A DNA stretch of 64,000 bases from Sciurus carolinensis (lineage: Eukaryota; Chordata; Mammalia; Rodentia; Sciuridae): contig NC_062232.1 of NCBI RefSeq assembly GCF_902686445.1, positions 70,697,440-70,761,439 of the forward strand, written 5' to 3'. The notes beneath the pieces are model-generated. The model was not told where the DNA came from, did no database searches, and worked only from the letters and a program-made list of their open reading frames with translations. Both the position numbers and the translations under genes were made by a program. Of this stretch, positions 33,206 through 42,509 are shown piece by piece (the first letter of the stretch is position 1; each line of letters begins with the position of its first letter).

Positions 33206-35563
33206 ATGGGCACTGAAATGTCACGAATGCGCATGGAAGGTCCCTTAAAGGATTTGCTCCGGGCCAATGGAATTCCTCTTGAAACTAAAACAGCCCGAAA
33301 CTTTTTACGCACAGTGGAAGATATTGCACCATGGTTCTTGGACGAGGGATTACTGAATATCCCTCAATGGGAGCTTCTAGGGGAGGATTTGAGAGCGACA
33401 GAGAGAGTAAAACCATTACCCCTGGGAACCATGGCCATATGGATGTTAGTTAGAGGGTGTTTAGATACTCCTAATACCAAATGCAGAGAGGCAATAAAAC
33501 AAGGGGAAGAGGTTTTGGAGGAAATAAAAGAGGAAAGGTCTAAAGCATCAGAAAGGGCATCAATAAGATCAGAGACAGACAAGGAAAATGAAACTGGGTG
33601 TGAGGATAGTTCAGATGAAGAGGAGGATTTACTATGTAGAACAAAAAATCTTGCTATTACAGGATCTACTAAATCAAATGTAGCAGTTAAAAGGAAAACT
33701 CACAGACTTATGCCGTCTGCTCCCCCACCATATAATTATGAGCATTTAGGGGGACAAAAATGTTATTGTAACAATCCTAATTCCAATTCAACAGGATGGA
33801 ACTTCCTACAACAAAATGCAACAGCATTCCCAGTGTTTGAGGATCAAAATAATCAGAGATATCATCAACCTTTAGATTTTAAATTAGTAAAACAATTAAA
33901 AGAGGCTGTCATAATCTATGGCCCCCAAGCAGCCTTTACTTTATCACTTGTAGAATCCATAGGGGGAATGAATCTTACTCCTGATGATTGGGGTAACGTG
34001 GCACAAGCCACATTGTCAGGGGGGCAATATCTGGTTTGGAAAACGGCGTGGCAGGAGCATTCCAACGATACTGCACACCGCAATGCTGCAACAGGAAATC
34101 CTCAGTGGAATTTAGAGATGCTTATGGGAATGGGAGTATTCACAGGACAACAGGCTCAAATTGGCTATAATCCTGCAATGTACATTCAGGTTTCTGCAGC
34201 TGCTGTAAAAGCATGGAAAAGTATACAAGGGAGTGGGGACTTGCAAGGTCATCTGTCAAAAGTTATTCAGGGATCAAACGAGCCATACACTGATTTCGTA
34301 GCGAGGTTGATGCAAACAGCAGTCTGCATCTTTGGGGATGTGGATCAAGCTATGCCCTTGGTAAAACAGTTAGCTTATGAACAGGCTAATAAATGGTGTA
34401 TGGACGCCATTCGTCCCTGGAAAAACAAGGATTTAAGTACATATATCAAAGTGTGTAGAGATATCAATGAGACTGTGATTCAAGGAGAAGTTATGGCAGC
34501 AGCCATTGCACAAGGATTACAAGGTCCTATAGGAGGGCCTCCAGGAACTTGTTTTTATTGTAAACAAACTGGACATTTCAAAAAGGACTGTCCACAATTA
34601 AGGGACCCTAATCAACCCCCTAGAAGACCTAAGCCTCAAAGTTGTCCTAGATGTAGAAAAGGTAATCATTGGGCATCTGAATGTAGATCTATGATAGATA
34701 TAGATGGAGTTCCTCTGCCCCCTCATGGACAGACAAAAAAACGGGAGTTGGGGCCCAGCTCCCTGGGGCCCCTCAAAAGTATACGGGGTGATTCAACAGG
34801 TACACAGGACTCACCAACCGTTGACAAGCCAAGGAGAGTCACCACAGGGAGCACAGGATTGGACCTCTGTGCCACCGCCAGAGCAATACTAACTCCAGAA
34901 ATGGGAGTCCAACCTATCCCTACAGACCTAAAAGGTCCCTTACCTCCTGATACTGTTGGAATTTTATTAGGTAGGAGCTCTAGTGCACTCAGGGGACTCA
35001 TAGTTATCCCTGGAGCTATTGACTCTGATTTTACAGGAGAAATTAAGGTTCTTGCACATTCTCCTCAAGGAATTATCTCCATATCACCTGGGGAGCACAT
35101 AGCTCAGCTTTTGATTATTCCCAGCCTTCATAATAATTTTACATCAACCACAGCAACCAGGGGAACTGCAGGTTTGGGATCTTCTGGAGTTGATTTTGCC
35201 TGTCTTACCATGGACTTAAAAAATAGGCCAATGCTTAAAATAAAGATTAAAAATAGAGAATTTTTGGGACTCCTAGATACAGGAGCTGATACTAGCATTA
35301 TTACCCTAAAAGATTGGCCAAAAGAATGGCCTCTACAAGTAACCGAACAAACCCTGAGGGGATTGGGTGTAGCTACTAGCCCACAAAGGAGTAGTTCTGT
35401 ATTGACATGGAAAAACGATGAGGACCAACAGGGAACATTTCAACCTTATGTCTTAGACCATTTACCTGTTAATTTATGGGGCAGAGATATTCTCATGCAA
35501 ATGGATTTAGTACTCACTACAGAAGGCCATTATAGCCAAGAGGCTCAAAATCTAATGGTATAA
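33206..35563 (+). CDS. gag-pro: Fused Gag-dUTPase-protease of IAP-type ERV
   Basis: The 785-codon frame starts MGTEMS, with glycine 2 for myristoylation. Matrix covers about 1-115, an acidic linker 116-145, and a PPPY late motif 173-176. Capsid is about 208-440, with a major homology region at 355-370 (QGSNEPYTDFVARLMQ). Two zinc knuckles follow: C449-C452-H457-C462 and C480-C483-H488-C493. A trimeric-type dUTPase covers about 545-661 (STGLDLCA, GRSSSALRG, GAIDSDFTGEI, PGEHIAQLL, RGTAGLGSSG). The aspartic protease has DTGAD at 691-695 and GRDIL at 759-763. Related viruses read dUTPase-protease only after a -1 shift; here both are in one frame because of a run of seven A at codons 510-512. The frame ends at a TAA that cuts off the G-patch. 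Confidence 0.93.
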   Translation: MGTEMSRMRMEGPLKDLLRANGIPLETKTARNFLRTVEDIAPWFLDEGLLNIPQWELLGEDLRATERVKPLPLGTMAIWMLVRGCLDTPNTKCREAIKQGEEVLEEIKEERSKASERASIRSETDKENETGCEDSSDEEEDLLCRTKNLAITGSTKSNVAVKRKTHRLMPSAPPPYNYEHLGGQKCYCNNPNSNSTGWNFLQQNATAFPVFEDQNNQRYHQPLDFKLVKQLKEAVIIYGPQAAFTLSLVESIGGMNLTPDDWGNVAQATLSGGQYLVWKTAWQEHSNDTAHRNAATGNPQWNLEMLMGMGVFTGQQAQIGYNPAMYIQVSAAAVKAWKSIQGSGDLQGHLSKVIQGSNEPYTDFVARLMQTAVCIFGDVDQAMPLVKQLAYEQANKWCMDAIRPWKNKDLSTYIKVCRDINETVIQGEVMAAAIAQGLQGPIGGPPGTCFYCKQTGHFKKDCPQLRDPNQPPRRPKPQSCPRCRKGNHWASECRSMIDIDGVPLPPHGQTKKRELGPSSLGPLKSIRGDSTGTQDSPTVDKPRRVTTGSTGLDLCATARAILTPEMGVQPIPTDLKGPLPPDTVGILLGRSSSALRGLIVIPGAIDSDFTGEIKVLAHSPQGIISISPGEHIAQLLIIPSLHNNFTSTTATRGTAGLGSSGVDFACLTMDLKNRPMLKIKIKNREFLGLLDTGADTSIITLKDWPKEWPLQVTEQTLRGLGVATSPQRSSSVLTWKNDEDQQGTFQPYVLDHLPVNLWGRDILMQMDLVLTTEGHYSQEAQNLMV
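34735..34742 (+). promoter_or_regulatory. Gag-pro shift site, altered (seven A then C)
   Basis: aaaaaaac at the end of nucleocapsid resembles the A AAA AAC slip heptamer of betaretroviruses and is followed by a G/C-rich stretch with complementary arms (ggggcccagc and ctggggcccc). With seven A the zero frame already is the pro frame. An alternative frame runs across the site, open from at least 34704 to a stop at 34890-34892, and looks like the usual Gag tail overlapping pro. A one-base homopolymer gain is the simplest reading. Confidence 0.7.
35561..35563 (+). other. In-frame stop separating protease from G-patch
   Basis: TAA interrupts the pro frame. The same frame stays open afterwards to 35690-35692 and encodes a glycine-rich G-patch (see next feature). 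The stop also lies before the pro-pol shift site, so normal readthrough to pol is blocked. Confidence 0.85.
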
Positions 35564-35692
35564 CAAGGACATAAATGGGACAAGGGGCTTGGCCGCTATG
35601 GCCAGGGAAATACCCAGCCAATTAGTGTTAAGGGCAATCAAGGTCGCCAAGGCTTGGGTTTTTCCTTGGGGCCACTGAACAAAAGTATGTAA
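35564..35692 (+). pseudogene. G-patch tail of protease, detached by stop
   Basis: In the protease frame, glycine-rich text (KGLGRYGQGN near its start, GRQGLGFSLG further on) runs to a stop at 35690-35692. Betaretroviral proteases carry a C-terminal G-patch that binds nucleic acid and aids reverse transcription. It is 42 codons long, has no start of its own, and would not be made from this copy. Confidence 0.75.
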
Positions 35693-38223
35693 AAATAACT
35701 TGGAAATCCAATGCACCAGTGTGGGTCTCTCAGTGGCCCCTGACATTAGAAAAACTTAAAGCGGCCCAAGAACTGGTACAACAACAATTAGAAGCAAATC
35801 ATATTAGACCTTCAACTTCTCCTTGGAATACCCCTATTTTTGTCATAAAAAAGAAATCAGGAAAATGGAGGCTCCTTCATGACTTAAGAGCTATTAATGC
35901 TACTATGCAGTCTATGGGGCCAACTCAGTTAGGGCTTCCAGTCCTTACTGCTTTACCAAAAGATTGGCCTACAATAATTATAGACATAAAAGACTGTTTT
36001 TTCTCTATTCCATTACATCCTCGCGATTGTGAGAGATTTGCTTTCACTCTCCCATCTCTAAATCATCAACAACCTAATCAACGATATGAATGGGTTGTTT
36101 TGCCACAAGGTATGACCAATAGCCCCACTATGTGTCAAATTTATGTTGATCAGGCGTTAAAGCCCATTCGACAAAAATACTCCAAACTTATTATCTATCA
36201 TTATATGGATGATATATTATTATGCCACTCTGAGGAAGATATTTTAAAGGATATTTATTCTGAATTAATAGAACAACTCAAATTATGGGGACTCATTATA
36301 GCCCTTGAAAAGGTTCAACTTGGTACTACACAAGAATTCTTAGGAGCCCAATTAAACAGGGCTGTAGTAAAGCCACTAAAAACTGTCATCAGGGTAGATC
36401 ATCTAAAAACATTAAATGATTTTCAAAAACTACTAGGGGATATAAATTGGATTCGTCCATATTTGAGGCTTTCCACAGGAGAACTACTTCCTCTTTTTAA
36501 TATCTTACAAGGGGATCCCCATCCCACATCTCCCAGAGAGCTCACTCCTGAAGCACGTCTGGTTTTGAATATTATACAAAAAAGATTAGATGAGGCCCAA
36601 GTAGATCGTATTGATTTCTCTCAGCCATTACAATTCATTGTTATTCCTAACAAGAAACTACCCACTGGAGTCTTTTGGCAAGAGGGTCCCTTGTTTTGGG
36701 TCCATCTAGCCTGTTCACCCAATAAAACTCTCTTACCCTACCCTGAAGCAGTAGCTCAAGTAATCCTAAAGGCACTTAAATCATCTATCACAGTGTTTGG
36801 AATTCATCCAGCTACTATCATTATTCCCTATGATAAGCATCAGCTTTCTTGGTTATGTAATTTCATGGATTCTTGGACTGTAGTTAGATGCTCCACTCAA
36901 GCTAACTTTGATATTCACTATCCTAAACATCCTTATATACAATTTTGTAGTAATAATTCTGTGATATTCCCAAGAGTTACCAGACAACAACCTATTCCTA
37001 AGGCTCCTGTGATTTTCACTGATGGATCCAAAACAGGGACTGGAGCTATTTGTTATCAAGATAAAGTCCAAACATTCCTTTTCCCTAACTCTTCTGCTCA
37101 ACAAACAGAACTCTTAACAGTTCTTGAAGTTCTTAAAATGTTCCCTAATATTCCATTCAGTGTTTACTCAGATAGTTTATATGTAGTTCAAGCTCTCAGT
37201 AACTTAGAATGTGCAGGGCTCATTGCCTCAAACTCTACTATTTTTCATCCTTTACGGACTTTACAACAAATGATTTGGGATCATTATAAACCTTTCTTTA
37301 TTGGACATATCAGAGGTCATACCAATTTACCTGGACCTTTAGCTCTAGGGAATAATGTAGCAGACATAGCAACTAAGGATCCCCACATTTTTTCTGCGTT
37401 TGAGGCAGCAAAAAATTATCATCAACAATTCCATGTTAATTTTACAACATTGAAACTGAAGTTTCCCATTACTAAAGAAACTGCACGTGCTATTGTTAAA
37501 TCTTGTAGCCAGTGTACAGTCCTCCATCATCCACCTTCTATAGGAGTTAATTCTAAAGGACTGTTACCTAATCATCTATGGCAAATGGATGTTACTCACA
37601 TTCCTGAATTTGGTAACCTTAAATATGTACATGTATCTGTAGACACATGTTCATGTATCATCTTTGCGTCGCTACACAGTGGAGAAAAAGTCAAAGATGT
37701 TATTTCCCACTGTCTCCAGGCTTTCGCAGCCTGGGGACTTCCTAAACACCTTAAAACGGACAATGGTCCTGCTTATACTTCAACCTCTTTTAACCAATTT
37801 TTCACTAAATTTGAAATAACTCTAACCATAGGTATATCTTATAACCCACAAGGACAAGGTATTGTTGAACGTGCACATCTCACCCTCAAAAATACGCTTT
37901 ATAAACAAAAAGGGGGAATAGGGGAGACCTTCAGGTCCCCTAAAGATAAACTTTCTCTTTGCCTCTTTATTTTAAATTTTTTAACTCTGGATAATGAGGG
38001 TCGCTCTGCCGCTGAGAGACATGGCAATCATAAACAACATGATAGAGTGACAGTAAAATGGAAGGATGTTCTTACAGGACAATGGAACGGCCCAGACCCA
38101 GTGCTTTACTGGAGCCGCGGCTCGGTTTGTGTGTTTCCACAGGATAAAACATCGCCTATTTGGGTTCCTGAGCGACTAACTCGACCAGTGCCAATGCTAC
38201 CAACAAGTAACTCAGACTCCTGA
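35632..38223 (+). CDS. pol: Pol: reverse transcriptase, RNase H, integrase
   Basis: The frame is open from 35632 to the TGA at 38221-38223, about 863 codons; the first ATG is at 35719, but entry would be by frameshift. Numbering from that ATG: reverse transcriptase has D89, LPQG at 128-131 and YMDD at 162-165. RNase H has D435, E464, D485 and D549. Integrase has the H568-H572-C596-C599 zinc site and D624, D681 and E717, with exactly 35 residues between the last two. The C-terminal domain ends around 817 (SPIWVPERLT). All catalytic residues are present, and length is near full for betaretroviral Pol. Expression is doubtful because of the upstream stop. Confidence 0.92.
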   Translation, partial: GQSRSPRLGFFLGATEQKYVKITWKSNAPVWVSQWPLTLEKLKAAQELVQQQLEANHIRPSTSPWNTPIFVIKKKSGKWRLLHDLRAINATMQSMGPTQLGLPVLTALPKDWPTIIIDIKDCFFSIPLHPRDCERFAFTLPSLNHQQPNQRYEWVVLPQGMTNSPTMCQIYVDQALKPIRQKYSKLIIYHYMDDILLCHSEEDILKDIYSELIEQLKLWGLIIALEKVQLGTTQEFLGAQLNRAVVKPLKTVIRVDHLKTLNDFQKLLGDINWIRPYLRLSTGELLPLFNILQGDPHPTSPRELTPEARLVLNIIQKRLDEAQVDRIDFSQPLQFIVIPNKKLPTGVFWQEGPLFWVHLACSPNKTLLPYPEAVAQVILKALKSSITVFGIHPATIIIPYDKHQLSWLCNFMDSWTVVRCSTQANFDIHYPKHPYIQFCSNNSVIFPRVTRQQPIPKAPVIFTDGSKTGTGAICYQDKVQTFLFPNSSAQQTELLTVLEVLKMFPNIPFSVYSDSLYVVQALSNLECAGLIASNSTIFHPLRTLQQMIWDHYKPFFIGHIRGHTNLPGPLALGNNVADIATKDPHIFSAFEAAKNYHQQFHVNFTTLKLKFPITKETARAIVKSCSQCTVLHHPPSIGVNSKGLLPNHLWQMDVTHIPEFGNLKYVHVSVDTCSCIIFASLHSGEKVKDVISHCLQAFAAWGLPKHLKTDNGPAYTSTSFNQFFTKFEITLTIGISYNPQGQGIVERAHLTLKNTLYKQKGGIGETFRSPKDKLSLCLFILNFLTLDNEGRSAAERHGNHKQHDRVTVKWKDVLTGQWNGPDPVLYWSRGSVCVFPQDKTSPIWVPERLTRPVPMLPTSNSDS
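35656..35662 (+). promoter_or_regulatory. Candidate pro-pol -1 frameshift heptamer GGGTTTT
   Basis: G GGT TTT is in the pro frame in the X XXY YYZ phase, inside the overlap between the last stop in the pol frame (35629-35631) and the pro stop (35690). A -1 shift here would enter the pol frame with text running straight into reverse transcriptase. No pairing downstream was checked by folding. Confidence 0.55.
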
Positions 38224-38500
38224 TGACCATGATGCTCGTACCCTTTCCCCCCTTGAACTAACTTACAACCTCTTTTCAGTCTCTTAGGAGGAACAGTTCA
38301 ATTATGTACCTTTCCACCTACCCCAGTTTGTGTGTTTCCCCCTTTTATGTTTCTGAACTAACGAAACAACCGCTTCTCTCAATTGTACTTCAGATTTATG
38401 CTATCTCTCTCAATGTTGGAATGCTTCTAGGTTCCTGCTGGCAGTCTTAATGTGTGTTCCTACCTTCCTACCAATCCCAGTCTCTGTTACAGATGCGGAA
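38224..38500 (+). pseudogene. env: env surface-subunit remnant (C-terminal end only)
   Basis: About 230 bp separate pol from the fusion-peptide region, far too little for a surface subunit of normal size. One frame holds cysteine-rich text with N-glycosylation sites (LNCTSDLC, CWNAS) ending in VPTFLPIPV, like the end of a surface subunit. It is out of frame with the following transmembrane part. A pyrimidine-rich tract plus cag/tag (38270-38287) could be an old splice acceptor. Confidence 0.5.
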
Positions 38501-39153
38501 TTGCCAGTTACTATCAAGAAACAGGAGAGAATTTGGCATCACAGCGGCTATAGTCACTGCAATAGTGGTTTCTGCAACAGCAGCACTAGCAACTGCCATC
38601 CCTACAGCAACAGCAGTTAATCACTTGGCCGAAAATACAGCTACAGCCTTACAGACTAAAGATACCCTAAACCAACATCTAACAGCAGGCATACTCCTTG
38701 TAAATAAAAGAGTGGACTTACTACAAGAACAAGTGGATATCTTGCAAGAACTTTTGGGACTGGGATGTGTTTATCCTTTAAGAGCAGTGTGTTTCACCCC
38801 TATTGCTTATAATAACCTTAGCTCTGTGGTTATGTTATCTAAAAATCTCTCTGTCTACCTTACTGGTAATTGGTCATCTACGTTTGATACTCAGAGTCAA
38901 TGCCACCAGGGTTCAAGTTGCATCAGTATCTGAGATGTTCTCTTTGTTATCTAAAGCACTGGGATTGACAAAACAGTGGGCTGGAACAGTAGCTGTTCTG
39001 ATTATTATCTGCTTAGGGATAGCCTATGTTATACGCAGCCAAATCAGAGCTCGCCAAGATGCCCGATGTCATCAACGGGCTATAGTACAGACTTTGACAG
39101 CCATTGAGACAGGCACATCCCCCCAAGTATGGCTAAGCATGCTGGACCAGTAG
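38500..39153 (+). pseudogene. env: env transmembrane-subunit remnant, frameshifted
   Basis: The first frame (to 38933) carries RNRR, a furin-type cleavage motif, then a hydrophobic alanine-rich fusion-peptide-like stretch, a heptad-repeat helix, and two cysteines spaced by seven residues. The text then continues in another frame up to 39153 with a membrane span (WAGTVAVLIIICLGIAYVI) and a basic cytoplasmic tail. The frame change falls between about 38803 and 38933. There is no proper ATG for the first frame (its apparent start is GTG). The product would be non-functional. Retroviral transmembrane identity is judged from order of motifs. Confidence 0.7.
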
Positions 39154-39157
39154 TCAA

Positions 39158-39275
39158 AGACGGGTAAGATCCGTGGAAATGCATACCAACCTAAGACAGG
39201 GTTCTGACGCCTGGAGGTCAGAATTGCAATGACGGGTAAGGATGTAATTTGCCATGGACAACCTAAGACAGGCAT
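39158..39275 (+). repeat. Imperfect direct repeat before polypurine tract
   Basis: gacgggtaag ... cctaagacagg occurs near 39161-39201 and again near 39232-39275, about 70 bp apart, with the space between altered. It lies between env and the 3' LTR. Confidence 0.65.
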
Positions 39276-39306
39276 GGTCCCAAGTCACCTTTTCTTTATT
39301 TAAATA

Positions 39307-39318
39307 ATAAGGGGGAGA
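39307..39318 (+). other. Polypurine tract
   Basis: ataagggggaga directly before the 3' LTR; the plus-strand primer site of reverse transcription. Confidence 0.88.
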
Positions 39319-39635
39319 TGTCAGGGGCAGGCTCTGAGGGCCCCAGAGCCGCACCGTGGCCTGATCTCTAAGATGGCGCCTGGCAGTTTGCCGGACATAG
39401 CTGCACTCATATACAAGTTTTAGGAAGTAACTCTGGTTGGCTGTTGTACATGAGGCAATCCTGGTATCTGCCTGGAGACTGTTCCTTGATAGGCTGACTT
39501 TCCTGGTAGTCTACTCTCTGATAGGCTGATGTTCTCAATATAAGTCTTAGACTTGCGGAATAAAGTCCTTTTGTTTCCTGTGATCAAGAAAAGAGTACGC
39601 ATTGTGATTGTCCCTGCGGGTGGTGGGCGATCATA
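39319..39635 (+). repeat. 3' LTR of class II ERV
   Basis: 317 bp, same ends as the 5' LTR, differing at 14 positions by hand count. No indels. TATA-like and AATAAA signals are conserved. Confidence 0.93.
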
Positions 39636-39641
39636 CAACAT
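39636..39641. repeat. Target site duplication, right copy (caacat)
   Basis: Exact match to 32618-32623. Confidence 0.9.
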
Positions 39642-40310
39642 AAGAAATATGATGGGATGAAATTATTAAAAAACCTAGGAATTCTGGGCAGAGAAATACA
39701 ATGAATGGTATTAACAATGAGATAGAATCAATAGCAGAATTTATTTAGGAGAAGAAAGAATCTACAAACTCAATCACAGATTATTTTAAACTATAAAATT
39801 AAAGGAGGAAAAAATTAAAAGAATGAAAAGGAATAAGGAAAGTTATCAGGATGTATGGGATATAAAAAAATTAAATGTTCAAATTATATGAGTATATGAG
39901 TTCCAGAAAAAAAATGAAAGATAAAGGTATAAAGTTTATTTATATAAATAATAGCTGAACATTTTCCAAATATGAGAAAAGATATAAATACAGGAGCAGA
40001 AAAGTCAAGATTCTTTAATGAAATTTAATCCAATGAAGCATCCAATGATACAATGTACTGACATGGTATAATCACACTATGAAAAACAAAAGACAAAGAA
40101 AAAATACAGAAAAGAGAAAGAGAAAAAGGAACATATAAATGAATTTCACTTAAGCTAATTCTGTGTTTATCAACAGAAGCATTACAGTTCAGAAGAGTGG
40201 GATGATATATACATTGTGTTGAAGGATGAAAAGAGCCAACTAGAAATTGTTTTTTCATTACAACCTGTGATAAAGTGAAATATATACGTGGTGTTGGTCC
40301 CAATTTCCTG
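39642..40310 (+). mobile_element. Old L1 ORF1-region fragment (right of ERV)
   Basis: Continues the L1 type of sequence seen left of the ERV (aggaaaaaattaaaagaatg, then 'aggagcagaaaagtcaagat'). No open frame. Confidence 0.5.
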
Positions 40311-41060
40311 ATATACAAGTCTGAAAATCCCTGGAATATTCACACTAACAAGTGTCTTGTTTTATGCCAATGAGTTAACTATTGGATGGTAATCCCTAGG
40401 TATTGGGATGGGAGCTTGTCTCCAGAAAGTTAAAGGCAAGGTTACAAGTTTAGAATATTCAACTCCTACTCAACCTCCAGGGAAGGGAGAGGAAACTGAA
40501 GGTTAAGTTGATCACCATGGCTAATGATTTCATTAATCATGCCTATGTAATGAAGATTATGTAAAACCCCAAATGACAGTGTTTGCAGAGCTTCTGAATA
40601 ACTGGATCTGTGGCAGTTCCTAGAGGGTGGTTTTACCTGAAGAAGACAATGTAACTCCATGCCTCTTTCCCCATGCCTTGCTCTATCCATTTCTTCCCCT
40701 GGTGTTCATCATTATCCTTTGAAATATCCTTTATAACAAATCAGTAAATGAGTTTTTCTGAGTTCTGTGATATACTTTAACAAATTAATTGAATCCAAGG
40801 AGGGGGTTGTATGAACTCCAATTTGTAGTCAGTCAAAATCTGGGATTTATGATTGGTATTTGAAGTTTAGGGAATTTGGGGGGACTATGACCTCAACCTG
40901 TGGGATCTAATACTATTTCTAGGTAGATAATGTCAGAATTAAATTCAATTAGAGAACATTAGGATGACATTTATTGCAGAATTGATTGATTGCATGGTGT
41001 ATTGGGAAGAAAATCTCATTTGCTCACAAATTTTTCCTGTGTTGTTGAGTGAGATAATAG
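40310..41060 (+). mobile_element. ERVL-type LTR (MLT2-like)
   Basis: The run 'tcctttataacaaatcagta', 'gagttctgtga', 'ccaaggagggggttgt' and 'gataatgtcagaattaaatt' follows the order of MLT2-type ERVL LTRs on the plus strand. Ends are not defined. The name is from remembered pattern. Confidence 0.55.
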
Positions 41061-42500
41061 GAGAAATTGAAAGGGCAATAGTGAACATTATCTAAAATTC
41101 CCTTGAATGTAAATGCACTTGACCAATCAAAAGATACTGAGTGGCTGAATATAGTTCTTTAAAGATCAAACTGTATGTTGCCTACAAGATTTACTTTCTC
41201 TTGAGGGACACAAATTGTTTCAAGTGAAAAGATGGATAAAATATTTCTTGCAAATTGCAAACAAAAGAAAGCAGAGTAGCTCTATGTATATCATACAAAA
41301 TAAACATTATATAAAAAACTCCAAAACAAATTTATGTAACTATAAAAGAGATTATCAATAGAGTGTAACAAATATATCTAAATCTATGTCAATATCTATC
41401 TTTATCTCTATCAGTCACTGTAGAAACTAAATACATAAAGCAAATAAGAATAACAAACTGATTTGGCAGCAAAGGTTCCTTTTCTCCATTCTTTGGTTGT
41501 TGAATAAAGCCTTTCTCCCCAAAGTCATTTTTTAGATACCGGCTTTTCTATGAAAAGAGCTTCCAAACTTGAGTTTGGTTACCTCTGTAGACACTGAAAA
41601 TATAAACATGATATTCCAACACTTACGGGATGTAGCAGAAATAACTTAAAGAGGGAAGTTTGTAGTAATAAATATATACATGGAAAAATAATGTACCAAA
41701 TAAACAACCTAGGGTCACACCTCAAAGAATTAAGAGAAACAAATCCCTAGCCAATTTTGGTTCTAATGCCTCTGAATCATCAAGCCAAGAAAGGAGTTAT
41801 GGTCTTGACTGGCATGATTGTCCTGAATTATGAAGGGAAAATTGACACTCCATAATGGAAATAATGAAGTATATATGGAATATAAAAGTTCCTTTTGGGT
41901 GTCTTTTAGTTTTACCATGCTCTGTGAGTAGGTTTCATGTGAAATTACAAACCAATCCAAGCAGGACTGAGCAACTAGACCTTTCAGGAATTAGGGTTTG
42001 GATTATTCCAGCATGTAAAGAACCAAGACCAGACCAACTTCTTATTAAAGGCAAATAGAATACAGAAGGGTAGTAGAAGAAGTTAATTATAAATACTAGC
42101 TACAGTCATGTGACTTTATACCAAAATGAGGACCATAACGGTCATGAGTATTTCCCCTTACTTTGTTATGGATATGTGCATTTATATATACTTATTAACC
42201 CAAAGTGTTTGTTTTCTTTTCTTTCTTATTCTTTTATTGTGTTGCATAATTCATTACCTTTACATCAGTAATTAAGTACCATTAGTTTTACATTGTATTT
42301 CTAATTTATTGGATATTATACGAATAGCAAACATCATGCAAGAACTTTACCCCCTATTTTAGGGAAGGGGTTATTGACATTTCAATTTTATGAAGGTTAA
42401 TGAGGATAGTTCCATCAAGTTAGGCAGAATTATAAAATTGTTATCTTTTTTTACAAAATAGATACGTGATAATGAAATGTGTGGAAATTGAAAAGGGATG
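41060..42500. other. Intergenic, one duplicated 36-mer
   Basis: AT-rich, no assignable genes. It holds the first copy (41694-41729) of a 36-bp sequence repeated at 42776-42811. Confidence 0.55.
41694..41729. repeat. Dispersed 36-bp direct repeat, first copy
   Basis: It starts taccaaataaacaacc and ends cacctcaaagaa; 35 of 36 bases match 42776-42811. Flanks on both sides are unrelated between the two places. Confidence 0.9.
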
Positions 42501-42509
42501 AACTTGTGA

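Larger units (their letters stand above)
32624..39635 (+). mobile_element. Class II ERV, IAP-type, LTR to LTR, 7.0 kb
   Basis: The element is complete from LTR to LTR: 5' LTR 32624-32940, tRNA-Phe primer site, leader with 26-bp repeats, gag-dUTPase-protease frame 33206-35563, G-patch remnant 35564-35692, pol 35632-38223, env remnant to 39153, polypurine tract, 3' LTR 39319-39635, and a 6-bp target duplication. The two LTRs are both 317 bp. My hand comparison finds 14 substitutions and no gaps, about 4.4% divergence. IAP affinity is inferred from tRNA-Phe priming, short LTRs and reduced env; dUTPase in the pro frame and the G-patch are betaretroviral traits. Confidence 0.93.

Noticed and set aside
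38454..38933. 159-codon env frame as an intact gene
   Set aside because: Its first codon is GTG, there is no signal peptide or surface subunit, and the membrane span is in another frame.
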